A DNA stretch of 64,000 bases from Caulobacter zeae (GTDB lineage Bacteria; Pseudomonadota; Alphaproteobacteria; Caulobacterales; Caulobacteraceae): assembly GCF_002858925.1 (NCBI RefSeq), contig NZ_PJRS01000017.1:62001-126000 (forward strand). Direction: 5' to 3'. The position numbers were made by a program, and so were the translations under genes. The notes beneath the pieces are model-generated. The model was given only the letters and a program-made list of their open reading frames with translations, did not search any database and was not told the origin of the DNA. Every line of letters starts with the position of its first letter. Position 1 is the stretch's first letter. Of this stretch, positions 44,064-52,315 are shown piece by piece.

Positions 44064-44704
44064 GCATCCCTGAATTCGCTTCTGGAAGCGATCTCGGCGA
44101 GCGGTAGGGTGATGGCGCTCTCGGCAAGGGCAAGGTGGAAATAGGTGCTCTCCTTGAGCGCCTCCACCAGGGAATCTGCGTCCGAGATCATGCCGACATT
44201 ATTCAAATGGAATGTCACGCTCGGATCGACGTAGCGGGTATGAATTAGGTTCAAGAACTGGTCCAAGTCTTCCCAGAACTGTATCCAATCCGCTTCGTTG
44301 GCACCCCCTAGCGGCACGCCAGCCATGACCGCATCGCGATCCAGATGGCCGATGAGACGGTTCCGCGCCGGTATGATCTTCGTCCTGAAAGCCTCGATGC
44401 TATCGCGTAAGGTCTGAGCACGAGCTCGCTGGACGGGCAAGCCGAAGTCCGCCTCTCCAAGGACGTAGTCGAGGGACAGGTTTGTCCGCTTCATGGTGAC
44501 CGCCGGATCGGTCAGGCGGCAGATTTGTAGGATCAGCTGCTCTATGAGGATCTGGTTCAGGTCGTCGAAGAACGTTGGCGCAACCCGATGCAAGAGATTT
44601 CTGCGGAGTTCGCCGTCCTCGAACAGAATTTGGTAGTGGCGCCAGAGCGAGCGCAGGTGAACGGAAAAGTTCGCCACGGCCAAAATCTCGTCTTTCAGCG
44701 CCAT
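44060..44704 (-). CDS. HEPN-domain protein, AbiU2-like
   Basis: 214 residues, mostly helical. A HEPN-type RNase motif of the R-x(4-6)-H form appears in ARNRLIGHLDRD (about 134-145). The N-terminal helices (FFDDLNQILIEQLILQICRLTDPAVTM) and the overall length match AbiU2-like HEPN proteins known from abortive infection. AAAGGA precedes the ATG. It is convergent with the TacT-type toxin, with overlapping stops (CTAG). Assignment is by motif and shape; anti-phage activity is inference. Confidence 0.6.
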   Translation of the reverse strand: MALKDEILAVANFSVHLRSLWRHYQILFEDGELRRNLLHRVAPTFFDDLNQILIEQLILQICRLTDPAVTMKRTNLSLDYVLGEADFGLPVQRARAQTLRDSIEAFRTKIIPARNRLIGHLDRDAVMAGVPLGGANEADWIQFWEDLDQFLNLIHTRYVDPSVTFHLNNVGMISDADSLVEALKESTYFHLALAESAITLPLAEIASRSEFRDA

Positions 44705-44736
44705 GGCCGTGTCCTTTCGCTGCTGGCAGAGGTGTC

Positions 44737-44756
44737 CGAGTCCTATCCAGGACTCG
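44737..44756. promoter_or_regulatory. Perfect palindrome upstream of the HEPN gene
   Basis: CGAGTCC-TATCCA-GGACTCG lies 33-52 bp before the HEPN start codon. Each arm contains a GANTC (GAGTC, GACTC). It could be an operator for the HEPN gene or a methylation-sensitive site. Confidence 0.4.
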
Positions 44757-44939
44757 TAGTTTCGGTCCCCCCTGATAATGAATGACCCTCGCCACCTTCC
44801 CATCCCCCCCGCAACAAACCACCCCGCCAGCCTTGCGCTCCCCGACCCCCACGGTGCATGAGGAACCCTGACACGGCGAGGCCTCTGCTTCGCCGCCCGC
44901 GCTAACCGGCCTTCCGGCGACGGAGGGAGGACAAGAGAC

Positions 44940-46436
44940 ATGACCGAAGCTGCTTCCAAGACGATCAAGGGTCGCACCGGCGACTGGGAAATTGTGCTGG
45001 GCCTCGAGGTTCACGCCCAGGTGGCCAGCAAGTCCAAGCTGTTCTCGGGCGCCGCCGTCGGCTTCGGCGCTGGTCCGAACGAACAGGTCAGCCTCGTCGA
45101 CGCGGCCATGCCGGGCATGCTGCCGGTGCTGAACCGCTTCTGCGTCGAGCAGGCGGTGAAGACGGGCCTGGGCCTGAAGGCGCAGATCAACCTGAAGAGC
45201 CGCTTCGACCGCAAGAACTACTTCTATCCCGACCTGCCGCAGGGCTACCAGATCAGCCAGTTCGACCAGCCGATCGTCGGCGAGGGCGTGGTGGTGGTCG
45301 AGCGCGACGACGGCACGACCTTCGATGTGCGCATCGAGCGCCTGCACCTGGAGCAGGACGCCGGCAAGTCGCTGCACGACCAGGATCCGAACGCCACCTA
45401 TGTCGACCTGAACCGTGCGGGCACGGCGCTGATGGAGATCGTCTCCAAGCCGGACATGCGCACCTCGGAAGAGGCCGCGGCTTACGTCAAGAAGCTGCGG
45501 ACGATCCTGGTCTATCTGGGCACCTGCGACGGCGACATGGAGAAGGGCAACCTTCGCGCCGACGTCAACGTGTCGGTCTGCCGTCCGGGCGACTACGAGA
45601 AGTTCCGCGAGACCGGCAGCTTCAAGCACCTGGGCACGCGCTGCGAGATCAAGAACGTCAACTCGTATCGCTACATCCAGCAGGCCATCGAGTACGAAGC
45701 CCGTCGCCAGATCGAGATCCTGGAAGACGGCGGCGTGATCGACCAGGAGACCCGCCTGTTCGACCCGACCAAGGGCGAGACCCGCTCGATGCGTTCGAAG
45801 GAAGAGGCGCACGACTACCGCTACTTCCCCGATCCGGACCTGCTGCCGCTGGTGCTGGACCCGGCTTGGGTCAAGGAGATCGAGGCCACCCTGCCGGAAC
45901 TGCCGGACGCCAAGAAGGCGCGCCTGCAGAGCCAGTACGGCCTTTCGGCCTATGACGCCGGCGTGCTGATCATCGACGCCGAGCGCGCCGACTACTTCGA
46001 GGCCGCCGCCAAGGGCCGCGACGCCAAGCTGGTGGCCAACTGGGTGACCAATGAACTGCTGGCCAAGCTGTCGGCGGCCGGCACGGCGTTCCCGGACTCG
46101 CCGCTGCCCTCGTCGGACATCGCCCAGCTGGTCGAGCTGATCGAGAACGGCACGATCAGCTCGAAGATCGCCAAGGAAGTGTTCGAGCACATGTGGGCGG
46201 GCGAAGGCCGCCCGGCCGAGATCGTCGAGAAGCGCGGCCTGGTCCAGATCAACGACACCGGCGCCATCGAGGCGGCGATCGACGAGCTGATCGGCGCCAA
46301 CCCCGACAAGGCCGCGGCCGTGAAGGACAAGCCCCAGGCCATCGGCTGGTTCGTCGGCCAGGTCATGAAGGCCACCGGCGGCAAGGCCAACCCGGGCACG
46401 GTCAACGACCTGCTGAAGGCCAAGTTGGGTCTCTGA
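44940..46436 (+). CDS. gatB: Aspartyl/glutamyl-tRNA amidotransferase subunit B
   Basis: 498 residues. The GatB cradle domain begins with [23 protein letters not shown] and contains the signatures [20 protein letters not shown] and [34 protein letters not shown] and [11 protein letters not shown] follow, and the C-terminal helical and YqeY-like tail domains end LLKAKLGL. GatB activates and transamidates misacylated Glu-tRNA(Gln) or Asp-tRNA(Asn) with GatC and GatA. GGAGGGAGG precedes the ATG. GatA and GatC are not in the window. Confidence 0.97.
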   Translation: MTEAASKTIKGRTGDWEIVLGLEVHAQVASKSKLFSGAAVGFGAGPNEQVSLVDAAMPGMLPVLNRFCVEQAVKTGLGLKAQINLKSRFDRKNYFYPDLPQGYQISQFDQPIVGEGVVVVERDDGTTFDVRIERLHLEQDAGKSLHDQDPNATYVDLNRAGTALMEIVSKPDMRTSEEAAAYVKKLRTILVYLGTCDGDMEKGNLRADVNVSVCRPGDYEKFRETGSFKHLGTRCEIKNVNSYRYIQQAIEYEARRQIEILEDGGVIDQETRLFDPTKGETRSMRSKEEAHDYRYFPDPDLLPLVLDPAWVKEIEATLPELPDAKKARLQSQYGLSAYDAGVLIIDAERADYFEAAAKGRDAKLVANWVTNELLAKLSAAGTAFPDSPLPSSDIAQLVELIENGTISSKIAKEVFEHMWAGEGRPAEIVEKRGLVQINDTGAIEAAIDELIGANPDKAAAVKDKPQAIGWFVGQVMKATGGKANPGTVNDLLKAKLGL

Positions 46437-46459
46437 TCCCGCCTTCCAGGCAAAAGGAA

Positions 46460-46496
46460 AAGGGCCCGTCGCGAAAGCGGCGGGCCCTTCTCTTTA
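46460..46496 (+). terminator. Terminator of gatB
   Basis: AAGGGCCCGTCGC-GAAA-GCGGCGGGCCCTT forms a 13-bp stem with one G-T pair and a GNRA-type loop, followed by CTCTTTAT. Confidence 0.85.
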
Positions 46497-46524
46497 TCGG
46501 AGGGACTCTCGAACAGGGACGCGC

Positions 46525-46920
46525 CTACTGAGGCGTGGTCGGGTCCTGCGCGGACGACGACGCGGCCGCCGGGTCGTCTGCGTGCTTCTTGTGCTTCTTG
46601 GCCTTCTTGTCGGCCTTGGTTGCGTCCTCGGCGGCCGGGGCCGTGGTGGTCGAGGTTTCGCCAGGGGCCGTGGCCGAGGTCGGCTCGCCCGCGCTCGCGG
46701 CGCTGTCGGCCTGCGGGGTCGTGCTGTCGGTGGTCGCCGGGGCGGTGGTCGAGGCCGACGGATCGGTCGCCGTGGTCGACGAACCCCAGCTGCTGCTGCT
46801 GGACGAAGGCGGGGTGGACTGGGCGGAGGGATCGGCCGGGGCCTGCTGGGCCAGGGCCGAACCGGCATAGCCGGCGGCGGCGAGGGCGAGGACGGCGGCG
46901 GAGATGCGCAAGCTCTTCAT
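46525..46920 (-). CDS. Secreted low-complexity Ser/Thr/Ala protein
   Basis: 131 residues with a signal peptide ending in GSALAQQ. The mature part is a disordered Ser/Thr/Pro/Ala tract interrupted by a short lysine/histidine patch DATKADKKAKKHKKHADD. No family is recognised. Similar small exported proteins occur in Caulobacter-type genomes. It is convergent with gatB. Confidence 0.65.
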   Translation of the reverse strand: MKSLRISAAVLALAAAGYAGSALAQQAPADPSAQSTPPSSSSSSWGSSTTATDPSASTTAPATTDSTTPQADSAASAGEPTSATAPGETSTTTAPAAEDATKADKKAKKHKKHADDPAAASSSAQDPTTPQ

Positions 46921-47122
46921 CGGTAAGCGCCTTCGTGTCTGCTGCGTCGGACTGTGACGCGAGGCCTACGCTGGCGACCGGATACGGCCGAAATGACCCG
47001 ACAATCGGGCTTTGCGGCCCGATGCGTGGCGCGCGCGGGGCGAGCATGGCGCAAAAACGGCGCCCCAGGTGGAGTTCCCGGGGCGCCGCAAGACTTTTCA
47101 GATATCGATGATCGCGTTCGGC

Positions 47123-47623
47123 CTAGTTGTTGATGATCTCGAAGATCAGGCCGGTGGCGATGGCGGCCAGCACGTAGTCGTTGCCGGCGCGGTACCAGTA
47201 GTAGCCGCGGGGCGGCTGGCGCAGGTGGTAGCGGCCGTAGTCGTGCACGACGTAGCCGCCGCCGCGGTAGTAGGGCGGCAGGTAGCCGCCGCGACGCCAG
47301 GCGCTGTAGCCCGGACGATAGTCCGGACGGCCGTAATAGTGGCTGGGCGGGGCGCCGTAGTACCAGCGGTCGCGATAGTAGTAGCCGTTGTAGCGACGGT
47401 CGTCCCAGCGGCTGTGGCGGTCGCCGCGACGGTCGTCACGACGGTCCCAGCGGTCTCCGCGACGATCGTCACGGCGGTCCCAGCGGTCGCCGCGGCGGTC
47501 ATCGCGACGGTCCCAGCGATCCTCGTTGTGGCCGCGGCCCTGGGCCGAGGCATCGGTGGCGACGGCGGCCATCGGGCCCGCGACCGAGGCCACGGCGGCG
47601 ATGGTGAGCAACAGACGTTTCAT
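47123..47623 (-). CDS. RcnB-like periplasmic protein with tandem DRWDRRDDRRG repeats
   Basis: 166 residues with a signal peptide (MKRLLLTIAAVASVAGPMAAV). Three 11-residue Asp/Arg/Trp repeats follow, then a Tyr/Arg/Gly-rich region. The C-terminal RcnB module contains LPPYYRGGGYVVHDYGRYHLRQPPRGYYWYRAGNDYVLAAIATG (in pieces). RcnB in enteric bacteria affects Ni/Co homeostasis; for this wider family the role is unknown. AAGGAG precedes the ATG. Confidence 0.85.
   Translation of the reverse strand: MKRLLLTIAAVASVAGPMAAVATDASAQGRGHNEDRWDRRDDRRGDRWDRRDDRRGDRWDRRDDRRGDRHSRWDDRRYNGYYYRDRWYYGAPPSHYYGRPDYRPGYSAWRRGGYLPPYYRGGGYVVHDYGRYHLRQPPRGYYWYRAGNDYVLAAIATGLIFEIINN
47421..47519 (-). repeat. Three tandem 33-bp coding repeats in the RcnB-like gene
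   Basis: Units at 47421-47453, 47454-47486 and 47487-47519 are closely similar and in frame, each encoding one DRWDRRDDRRG period. They are a slippage-prone coding minisatellite, so copy number may vary between strains. Confidence 0.85.
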
Positions 47624-47804
47624 ATGTACGTCTCCTTGTGGTCAGCGGTCGCCTGGAGGCGGCCTAATCCCTCGACCTTGGAAACAAGATTGATCCCCTG
47701 CGCCTGAACCGTCGCTGAACGGTCATGTCAGGATAGATGTTGGCGTCGCGCGCGCGGATGGCCATGTTCCGTGTCACCAAGACCGACATCAGGGAGTCGC
47801 GTGC

Positions 47805-48530
47805 ATGACCAGTCCCATCGAGCTGCACTATTGGCCCACGCCCAACGGCTGGAAGATTTCCATCGCGCTGGAGGAGATGGGCCTGCTCTACGAGATGATC
47901 CCGGTGAACATCGGCACGGGCGAGCAGTTCAAGCCGGAATTCCTGGCCATCAGCCCCAACAACCGCATGCCGGCCATCGTCGACCCGGACGGTCCCGACG
48001 GTCAGCCGATCTCGGTCTTCGAGTCCGGCGCCATCTTGCAGTACCTCGCCCGCAAGACCGGCCAGTTCTACGGGCAGGGCGAGCGCGACCGGGTGAACAT
48101 CGACCAGTGGGTGATGTGGCAGATGGGCGGCCTTGGCCCCATGGCCGGCCAGACGCACCACTTCCGCCAGTACGCGCCTGCGATCATCGCCGATCAGCGC
48201 CAGCTGGCCTACGGCGCGATCCGCTACACCAACGAGACCCATCGCCTCTACGGCGTGCTGGAAAAGCAGCTGGCGGGCAGGGATTTCGTCTGCGGCCAAT
48301 TGTCCATCGCCGACTTCGCCATCTGGCCCTGGGTCGTGCCGTGGAAGAACCAGGGCATCCAGATCGAGGAGTTCCCGAACATCAAGGCCTGGTTCGAGCG
48401 GCTGAACGGGCGTGACGCCGTGCAAAAGGGCTTCAAGCTTGGGGCGGAGCTGCGTTCCAGCGGCCTGCAAGCGTCTGGAAAAGCTGCCGAAGAGGCGCGC
48501 AAGGTTCTGTTCGGCCAGCGCGCCCGTTAA
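47805..48530 (+). CDS. Glutathione S-transferase (YfcG/YghU-like)
   Basis: 241 residues. The thioredoxin-like N-terminal domain has the TPNGWKISIALEEMGL active-site segment and NNRMPAIVDPDGPDG, with ESGAILQYLARK for glutathione binding. The helical C-terminal domain shows VNIDQWVMWQMGGLGPMAGQ and LSIADFAIWPWVVPW. This pattern fits the Nu-class GSTs with disulfide-bond reductase activity. AGGGAG precedes the ATG. Monocistronic. Confidence 0.9.
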   Translation: MTSPIELHYWPTPNGWKISIALEEMGLLYEMIPVNIGTGEQFKPEFLAISPNNRMPAIVDPDGPDGQPISVFESGAILQYLARKTGQFYGQGERDRVNIDQWVMWQMGGLGPMAGQTHHFRQYAPAIIADQRQLAYGAIRYTNETHRLYGVLEKQLAGRDFVCGQLSIADFAIWPWVVPWKNQGIQIEEFPNIKAWFERLNGRDAVQKGFKLGAELRSSGLQASGKAAEEARKVLFGQRAR

Positions 48531-48569
48531 CCACCCGTATACCCGTGTTTATCGGGTGTTACTTCAATG

Positions 48570-48595
48570 ATCGAGGCGTGTTGTCGCGCCTCGAT
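48570..48595. other. Stem-loop downstream of the glutathione S-transferase gene
   Basis: ATCGAGGCG (48570-48578) pairs with CGCCTCGAT (48587-48595) around an eight-base loop. It lies between the GST stop and the Sel1 gene and may end GST transcription, though there is no T-run. A GATTC follows at 48593. Confidence 0.4.
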
Positions 48596-48704
48596 TCATG
48601 ATCTCTGCGCGCTTAACTATATGTTCAGCGAGCAAGGTTTTCTCTGTGTTCATGGCCGAGCTGGACCACTGGGGACCGGCCGGAAGGACTGGGGAATTGA
48701 AGTC

Positions 48705-48983
48705 ATGATGATGAGCATCGAACCGCCCGCCGCCGTGATGGGCCTGCCGCTGCCTAGCGCCGAATCCACCGGCGACGAGCTGTTCCGCATGGGCATGCTG
48801 TATTCGACTGGCCAGGGCGGGGCGCCGCTGGACTACGTCTCGGCCCACATGCTGTTCAACCTGGCCGCCATGCGCGGTTCGGTCGAAGCCAAGGTCTATC
48901 GCAAGGAACTGTCGCAGGAGATGGCCAGCGAAGACGTCGCCGAAGCCCAGCGCCAGGCGCGCCAATGGCTGGCTCACGGCTGA
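48705..48983 (+). CDS. Sel1-like repeat protein, 92 residues
   Basis: The frame starts MMMSIEPPAAVMGLPLPS. One TPR-like Sel1 unit is visible: GDELFRMGMLYSTGQGGAPLDYVSAHMLFNLAAMRGSVEA (in pieces). The helical end EDVAEAQRQARQWLAHG is also typical. Sel1 units mediate protein contacts; the partner is unknown. The upstream part of the frame (from 48567) lacks coding character, so the short start is preferred. Confidence 0.78.
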   Translation: MMMSIEPPAAVMGLPLPSAESTGDELFRMGMLYSTGQGGAPLDYVSAHMLFNLAAMRGSVEAKVYRKELSQEMASEDVAEAQRQARQWLAHG

Positions 48984-49003
48984 ACCACGGTTCAGCCGTT
49001 TCT
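48976..49003 (+). terminator. Terminator overlapping the Sel1 gene's stop codon
   Basis: ACGGCTGAACC-AC-GGTTCAGCCGT is a near-perfect palindrome containing the TGA, followed by TTTCT. Confidence 0.7.
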
Positions 49004-49048
49004 ACTCTCGGGCCGGACGCTCTCTGGATCCGGCCGTGACTTTCAGGG

Positions 49049-49789
49049 TCAGTTGCTGAAGCCGTTGATGGCGTAGCTGAAGCTGATCGGCAGCAGGTCT
49101 CGGAAGTACTGCTGCATGAACAGGCCCGTCTCCGCCGCCCCGCTGCGCGGCACGTAGACGATGTCGAAGCGGCGAAGCGGCACCAGGTCCGCGCCGCGCG
49201 GGTCGGTCAGGCCCTTCAGAAGATCCGCTGTCCGCATCATGGCCCGCCCGTCGGGGCCGCGCCGGATGATGATCACCTGGCTGCGCTTGGACGAGCTCTT
49301 GAAGCCCCCGGCCTGGATCACGGCCCGCAGGGCGTCGCCGTCGCCGGCCATGTCGTAGACGCCGGGATTGCCGACCTCGCCGCCGACGAACACCTTCAGA
49401 GGCGCCGTCGCCTTCACCGCCACCTGCACCTGAGGGCGCAGCAGCTGCTGGCCGTAGGCCTGGGTCAGCGAGTCCTCGAGTTCCTCGATCGTGCGGTCGG
49501 CGGCCATCACCGGCCCGACCAGCGGCAAAGCGACGCGGCCGTCGGGCTGAACCACCACCGACTTATTAAGCTCCGTGGCCGAAGGTACGGTCACCTCCAG
49601 CTCGTCGCCCGGATAGAAGCGATAGGCGGGCTCGCTCTCGCTCCAGTTGGCATAGCCGATATTGGGGAACTGGCCGGTAGGCCGGGGGGCGGGCGTCAGC
49701 GGCTCGCCGTCGACGTGGCCGCAGGCCGAGAGGCCGGTGCTCGCGAGCACCAGGGCCAGGGCGGTGGAGAGAGCGATGCGCCGATCCAT
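49049..49789 (-). CDS. hfsD: Wza-type polysaccharide export lipoprotein, holdfast HfsD-like
   Basis: 246 residues with a lipobox (LVLASTGLSACGH). The poly-export domain shows YRFYPGDELEVTVPSATELNKSVVVQPDGRVALPLVG (in pieces), and a SLBB domain follows with LKVFVGGEVGNPGVYDM and LRAVIQAGG. These proteins form the outer-membrane export pore. Divergence from hfsA, and the hfsB/hfsC pair behind it, identify the holdfast system. The start may instead be seven codons upstream at 49810. Confidence 0.85.
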   Translation of the reverse strand: MDRRIALSTALALVLASTGLSACGHVDGEPLTPAPRPTGQFPNIGYANWSESEPAYRFYPGDELEVTVPSATELNKSVVVQPDGRVALPLVGPVMAADRTIEELEDSLTQAYGQQLLRPQVQVAVKATAPLKVFVGGEVGNPGVYDMAGDGDALRAVIQAGGFKSSSKRSQVIIIRRGPDGRAMMRTADLLKGLTDPRGADLVPLRRFDIVYVPRSGAAETGLFMQQYFRDLLPISFSYAINGFSN

Positions 49790-49875
49790 GCGACGACTCT
49801 TACCAAACATAGGTAACCAAACCTTAAGCCCGGAAGCCCCAGGGTCGTGTGGAAGTTTGGACCCATTGGATTCGC

Positions 49876-51378
49876 ATGTCGACGAGCGCCTGGACAAGCG
49901 TGCCGCACGACCCGCCGTCGCGACGCGACTGGGCGGCGCGGGCTCGCTATGCGCCGACGGACTTTATCACCCTGCTGTGGCGTGAACGCTGGCTGATGCT
50001 GGGCGTGTTCCTGGTGATCCTGTTCCTGGGGGCGGCCTTCGCCTTCACGCTCAAGAAGTCCTACACCGCCAGCTCCAGCCTGTTCGTCCGCCTGGGCCAG
50101 GAATATGTCTACGAGCCGCGCGCCGGCGACGCCGCCCGCGGCGCAGTGCCCGACGTCGACCAGGTGATCCAGTCGGAAAGCGAGATCCTGGGCAGCGGCG
50201 AGCTGCGCGAGCGGGTGATCCGCAAGCTGGGCTTCGCCACCGTGTTCCCGGAAGGCGCGGCCAAGTACGCCGCGGCCAATCCCGAGCAGAAGCGCAAGAT
50301 GATCGCCCAGGGGCGCGACAGCGTCGGCCGCAGCCTGAAGATCGAGACCGCGCCCGACAACTCGATCATCCGCCTGTCATACCAGCACCAGGACCCGGAA
50401 ACGGCCGAGAAGGTGCTCAATATGCTGCTGGAAGAGTACCTGATCTATCGCCGCAGCCTGCTGATCAACGACGACGACAAGGTGCTGTCGCGCCAGCGCG
50501 ACAGCTTCGAGCAGCGCCTGGCCGAGACCGACACCGCCTATCAGGCCTTCCTGCAAACCAACGATATCGGCGACTTCACCGCCCAGAAGACCGCCCTGAC
50601 CCAGCTGCAGGCCCAGGTCGAGGCCCAGAAGTATTCGATCGACGCCCAGCTTCAGGATCGCCAGGGACGCCTTGCCGCCGTTCAGGCCGAGCTGGCCCGC
50701 ACCCCGTCCGAAGCCGTGCTCTATCGCGACCAGGACATGTCGGCCTCGACGAAGCTTGCCCAGCTGAAGCTCGACCGCGAGGGGCTCTTGGCCCGCTACC
50801 TGCCCAACGCCCAGCCGGTGCGCGACATCGACGCCCAGATCGCCCAGCTGGAGCAGGGCGTGGCCAGTGGTCGCACCAACGGCGAGGGCGCGCGCCGCAG
50901 CGGCCCCAACCCGATCTGGCAGACCCTGCAGTCGACCCGCAACGACCTGTCGGCGGAAGTCGCGGCCCTGCGCGAGTCGCAAGGCGCCTACGCCATGCAG
51001 GTGCAGGAAGTGAACGAGCGCCTGCTGCGCCTGGCTCAGCTGGAACCGCAGTTCAACCAGCTGACCCGTGACCGCGACGTGCTGTCGGCCAATGTCCGCG
51101 ACTTCACCGTCAAGGAGCAGCAGGACGAGGCCCAGCGCCAGATGTCGGCCGAAAGCAGCGACAATATCCGCATCGTCCAGCGCGCCGTCGCGCCGTCGGA
51201 GGGCAAGAGCCTGAAGAAGCCGGTGCTGGTGCTGGCCTTCCTGTTCGCGGCCTTCACCGCCGCCTGCGCGGGCCTGGTGCGGATGCTGCTGCGTCCGGGC
51301 CTTCAGACCCCGGCCTCGGCCTCCCGCACGCTTGGCCTGCCGGTCCTGGCGACCGCCGGCGTCAAGCGCGCGGCTTGA
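49876..51378 (+). CDS. hfsA: Wzz-type polysaccharide co-polymerase, holdfast HfsA-like
   Basis: 500 residues. TM1 is WLMLGVFLVILFLGAAFAF (about 35-53), followed by the Wzz domain. A long coiled coil (about 190-420) has many heptads. TM2 (VLVLAFLFAAFTAACAGLV) is near 460, and a short cytoplasmic tail has no kinase domain. Such proteins set chain length and bridge to the export pore. The kinase-like part is supplied by the separate hfsB product. Start ATG 49876 is preferred over a GTG at 49849. Confidence 0.86.
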   Translation: MSTSAWTSVPHDPPSRRDWAARARYAPTDFITLLWRERWLMLGVFLVILFLGAAFAFTLKKSYTASSSLFVRLGQEYVYEPRAGDAARGAVPDVDQVIQSESEILGSGELRERVIRKLGFATVFPEGAAKYAAANPEQKRKMIAQGRDSVGRSLKIETAPDNSIIRLSYQHQDPETAEKVLNMLLEEYLIYRRSLLINDDDKVLSRQRDSFEQRLAETDTAYQAFLQTNDIGDFTAQKTALTQLQAQVEAQKYSIDAQLQDRQGRLAAVQAELARTPSEAVLYRDQDMSASTKLAQLKLDREGLLARYLPNAQPVRDIDAQIAQLEQGVASGRTNGEGARRSGPNPIWQTLQSTRNDLSAEVAALRESQGAYAMQVQEVNERLLRLAQLEPQFNQLTRDRDVLSANVRDFTVKEQQDEAQRQMSAESSDNIRIVQRAVAPSEGKSLKKPVLVLAFLFAAFTAACAGLVRMLLRPGLQTPASASRTLGLPVLATAGVKRAA

Positions 51379-51408
51379 GCGTTCATCATTGGAATTCTGA
51401 GACGAAAA

Positions 51409-51496
51409 CCTCGTCCTTCGACAGGCTCAGGATGAGGTTTTTCTACTGAACGGGCCTGGGAAATGGGCCTCATCCTGAGCTTGTCGAAGGACGAGG
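51409..51496. repeat. Intergenic palindrome, family C copy 1
   Basis: A 29-bp arm beginning CCTCGTCCTTCGACAGG (51409-51437) is mirrored by an arm ending CGAAGGACGAGG (51468-51496). It lies between hfsA and hfsB. A second copy is at 53584-53672, just after hfsC. Confidence 0.8.
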
Positions 51497-51613
51497 GCCA
51501 CGCACTGAGCTTGAATGCCCGACCCCATGCACAGTGGGCGATTTGGTCGCCTTTCGCGCGAACATGGTTAGGCATTAGTTTCAACGGTCTTCAACGCGCG
51601 GCGATTCGGGCGA

Positions 51614-52315
51614 ATGGTGGATTTGAACGTGGAAATGGCGGAACTGTGGGGGTCGCTCGGCGCTCCTGCGGCCGGCCGTGCGCACGTCGTCCAGTTCGTG
51701 TCGGCCCGGCGCGGGGAGGGGACCTCGACGGTCGCCCGTGAGTTCGCCCGCTTCGCCTCCAGGCGCGCCGGTCGCCGGACCTGGCTGATCGACCTGGATC
51801 TCACCACCTCGCCGCAATACCAGGCCATCGCCGCCGACCCCGAACGCTACGGCCCGCTGGGCTCGGGCGCGGCGGCCAGCCCCGACGGCTCGATGTTCTT
51901 CACGGTGCAGCCGCCGGCTCCCCGTCCCGACGGCGGGGTGTGGCCCGACGCCAAGTATGTCGCCGCCCACAGCGTCGGCGGGCCGCGCCTGTGGGTCACC
52001 CGCTTCAAGCGCGAGGCCCTGCGCGGCCGCCAGAAGGCCCACATCCTGCCGGGTGTCGAATACTGGGCCGCCCTGCGCCGTCACGCCGAGATCATTGTCG
52101 TCGACTGCCCGTCGGCCGACAGCTCGCAGGCGGCCCTGACCATCGCCCAGCACATGGACCAGACTGTCCTCGTGGTCAGCGCCCAGGAGGCCGACGTGCG
52201 GCCGCCGGGCCTGCTGCGCGACGCCCTGGCCTCGGCGGGCGGCCGCTGCGCCGGGGTGTTCTTCAACCAGGCCTCGGTGACGCCGCCGAGCTTCCTGCGG
52301 GCCATCCTGCCGTGA
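51614..52315 (+). CDS. hfsB: Tyrosine-kinase-like ATPase domain protein, holdfast HfsB-like
   Basis: 233 residues resembling the cytoplasmic half of Wzc/CapB kinases: VVQFVSARRGEGTSTVAREFARFA, TWLIDLDLTTSPQY and IIVVDCPSADSS. The Walker A lysine (GEGK-S/T) is replaced by Thr (GEGTST), and no C-terminal tyrosine cluster is present, so it is probably not an active autokinase. It most likely regulates HfsA. Its stop overlaps hfsC (GTGA). Confidence 0.84.
   Translation: MVDLNVEMAELWGSLGAPAAGRAHVVQFVSARRGEGTSTVAREFARFASRRAGRRTWLIDLDLTTSPQYQAIAADPERYGPLGSGAAASPDGSMFFTVQPPAPRPDGGVWPDAKYVAAHSVGGPRLWVTRFKREALRGRQKAHILPGVEYWAALRRHAEIIVVDCPSADSSQAALTIAQHMDQTVLVVSAQEADVRPPGLLRDALASAGGRCAGVFFNQASVTPPSFLRAILP

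Noticed and set aside
43172..44812. G9 run after hrpB and a C-run near 44805 as possible island ends
   Set aside because: The runs are not matching repeats and such homopolymers arise by chance in this GC-rich DNA; no integrase or target duplication seen.
47421..47519. Regular ~33-bp repeats that could look like a CRISPR array
   Set aside because: Units are contiguous without spacers, are in frame and encode a repeated peptide; no cas genes nearby.
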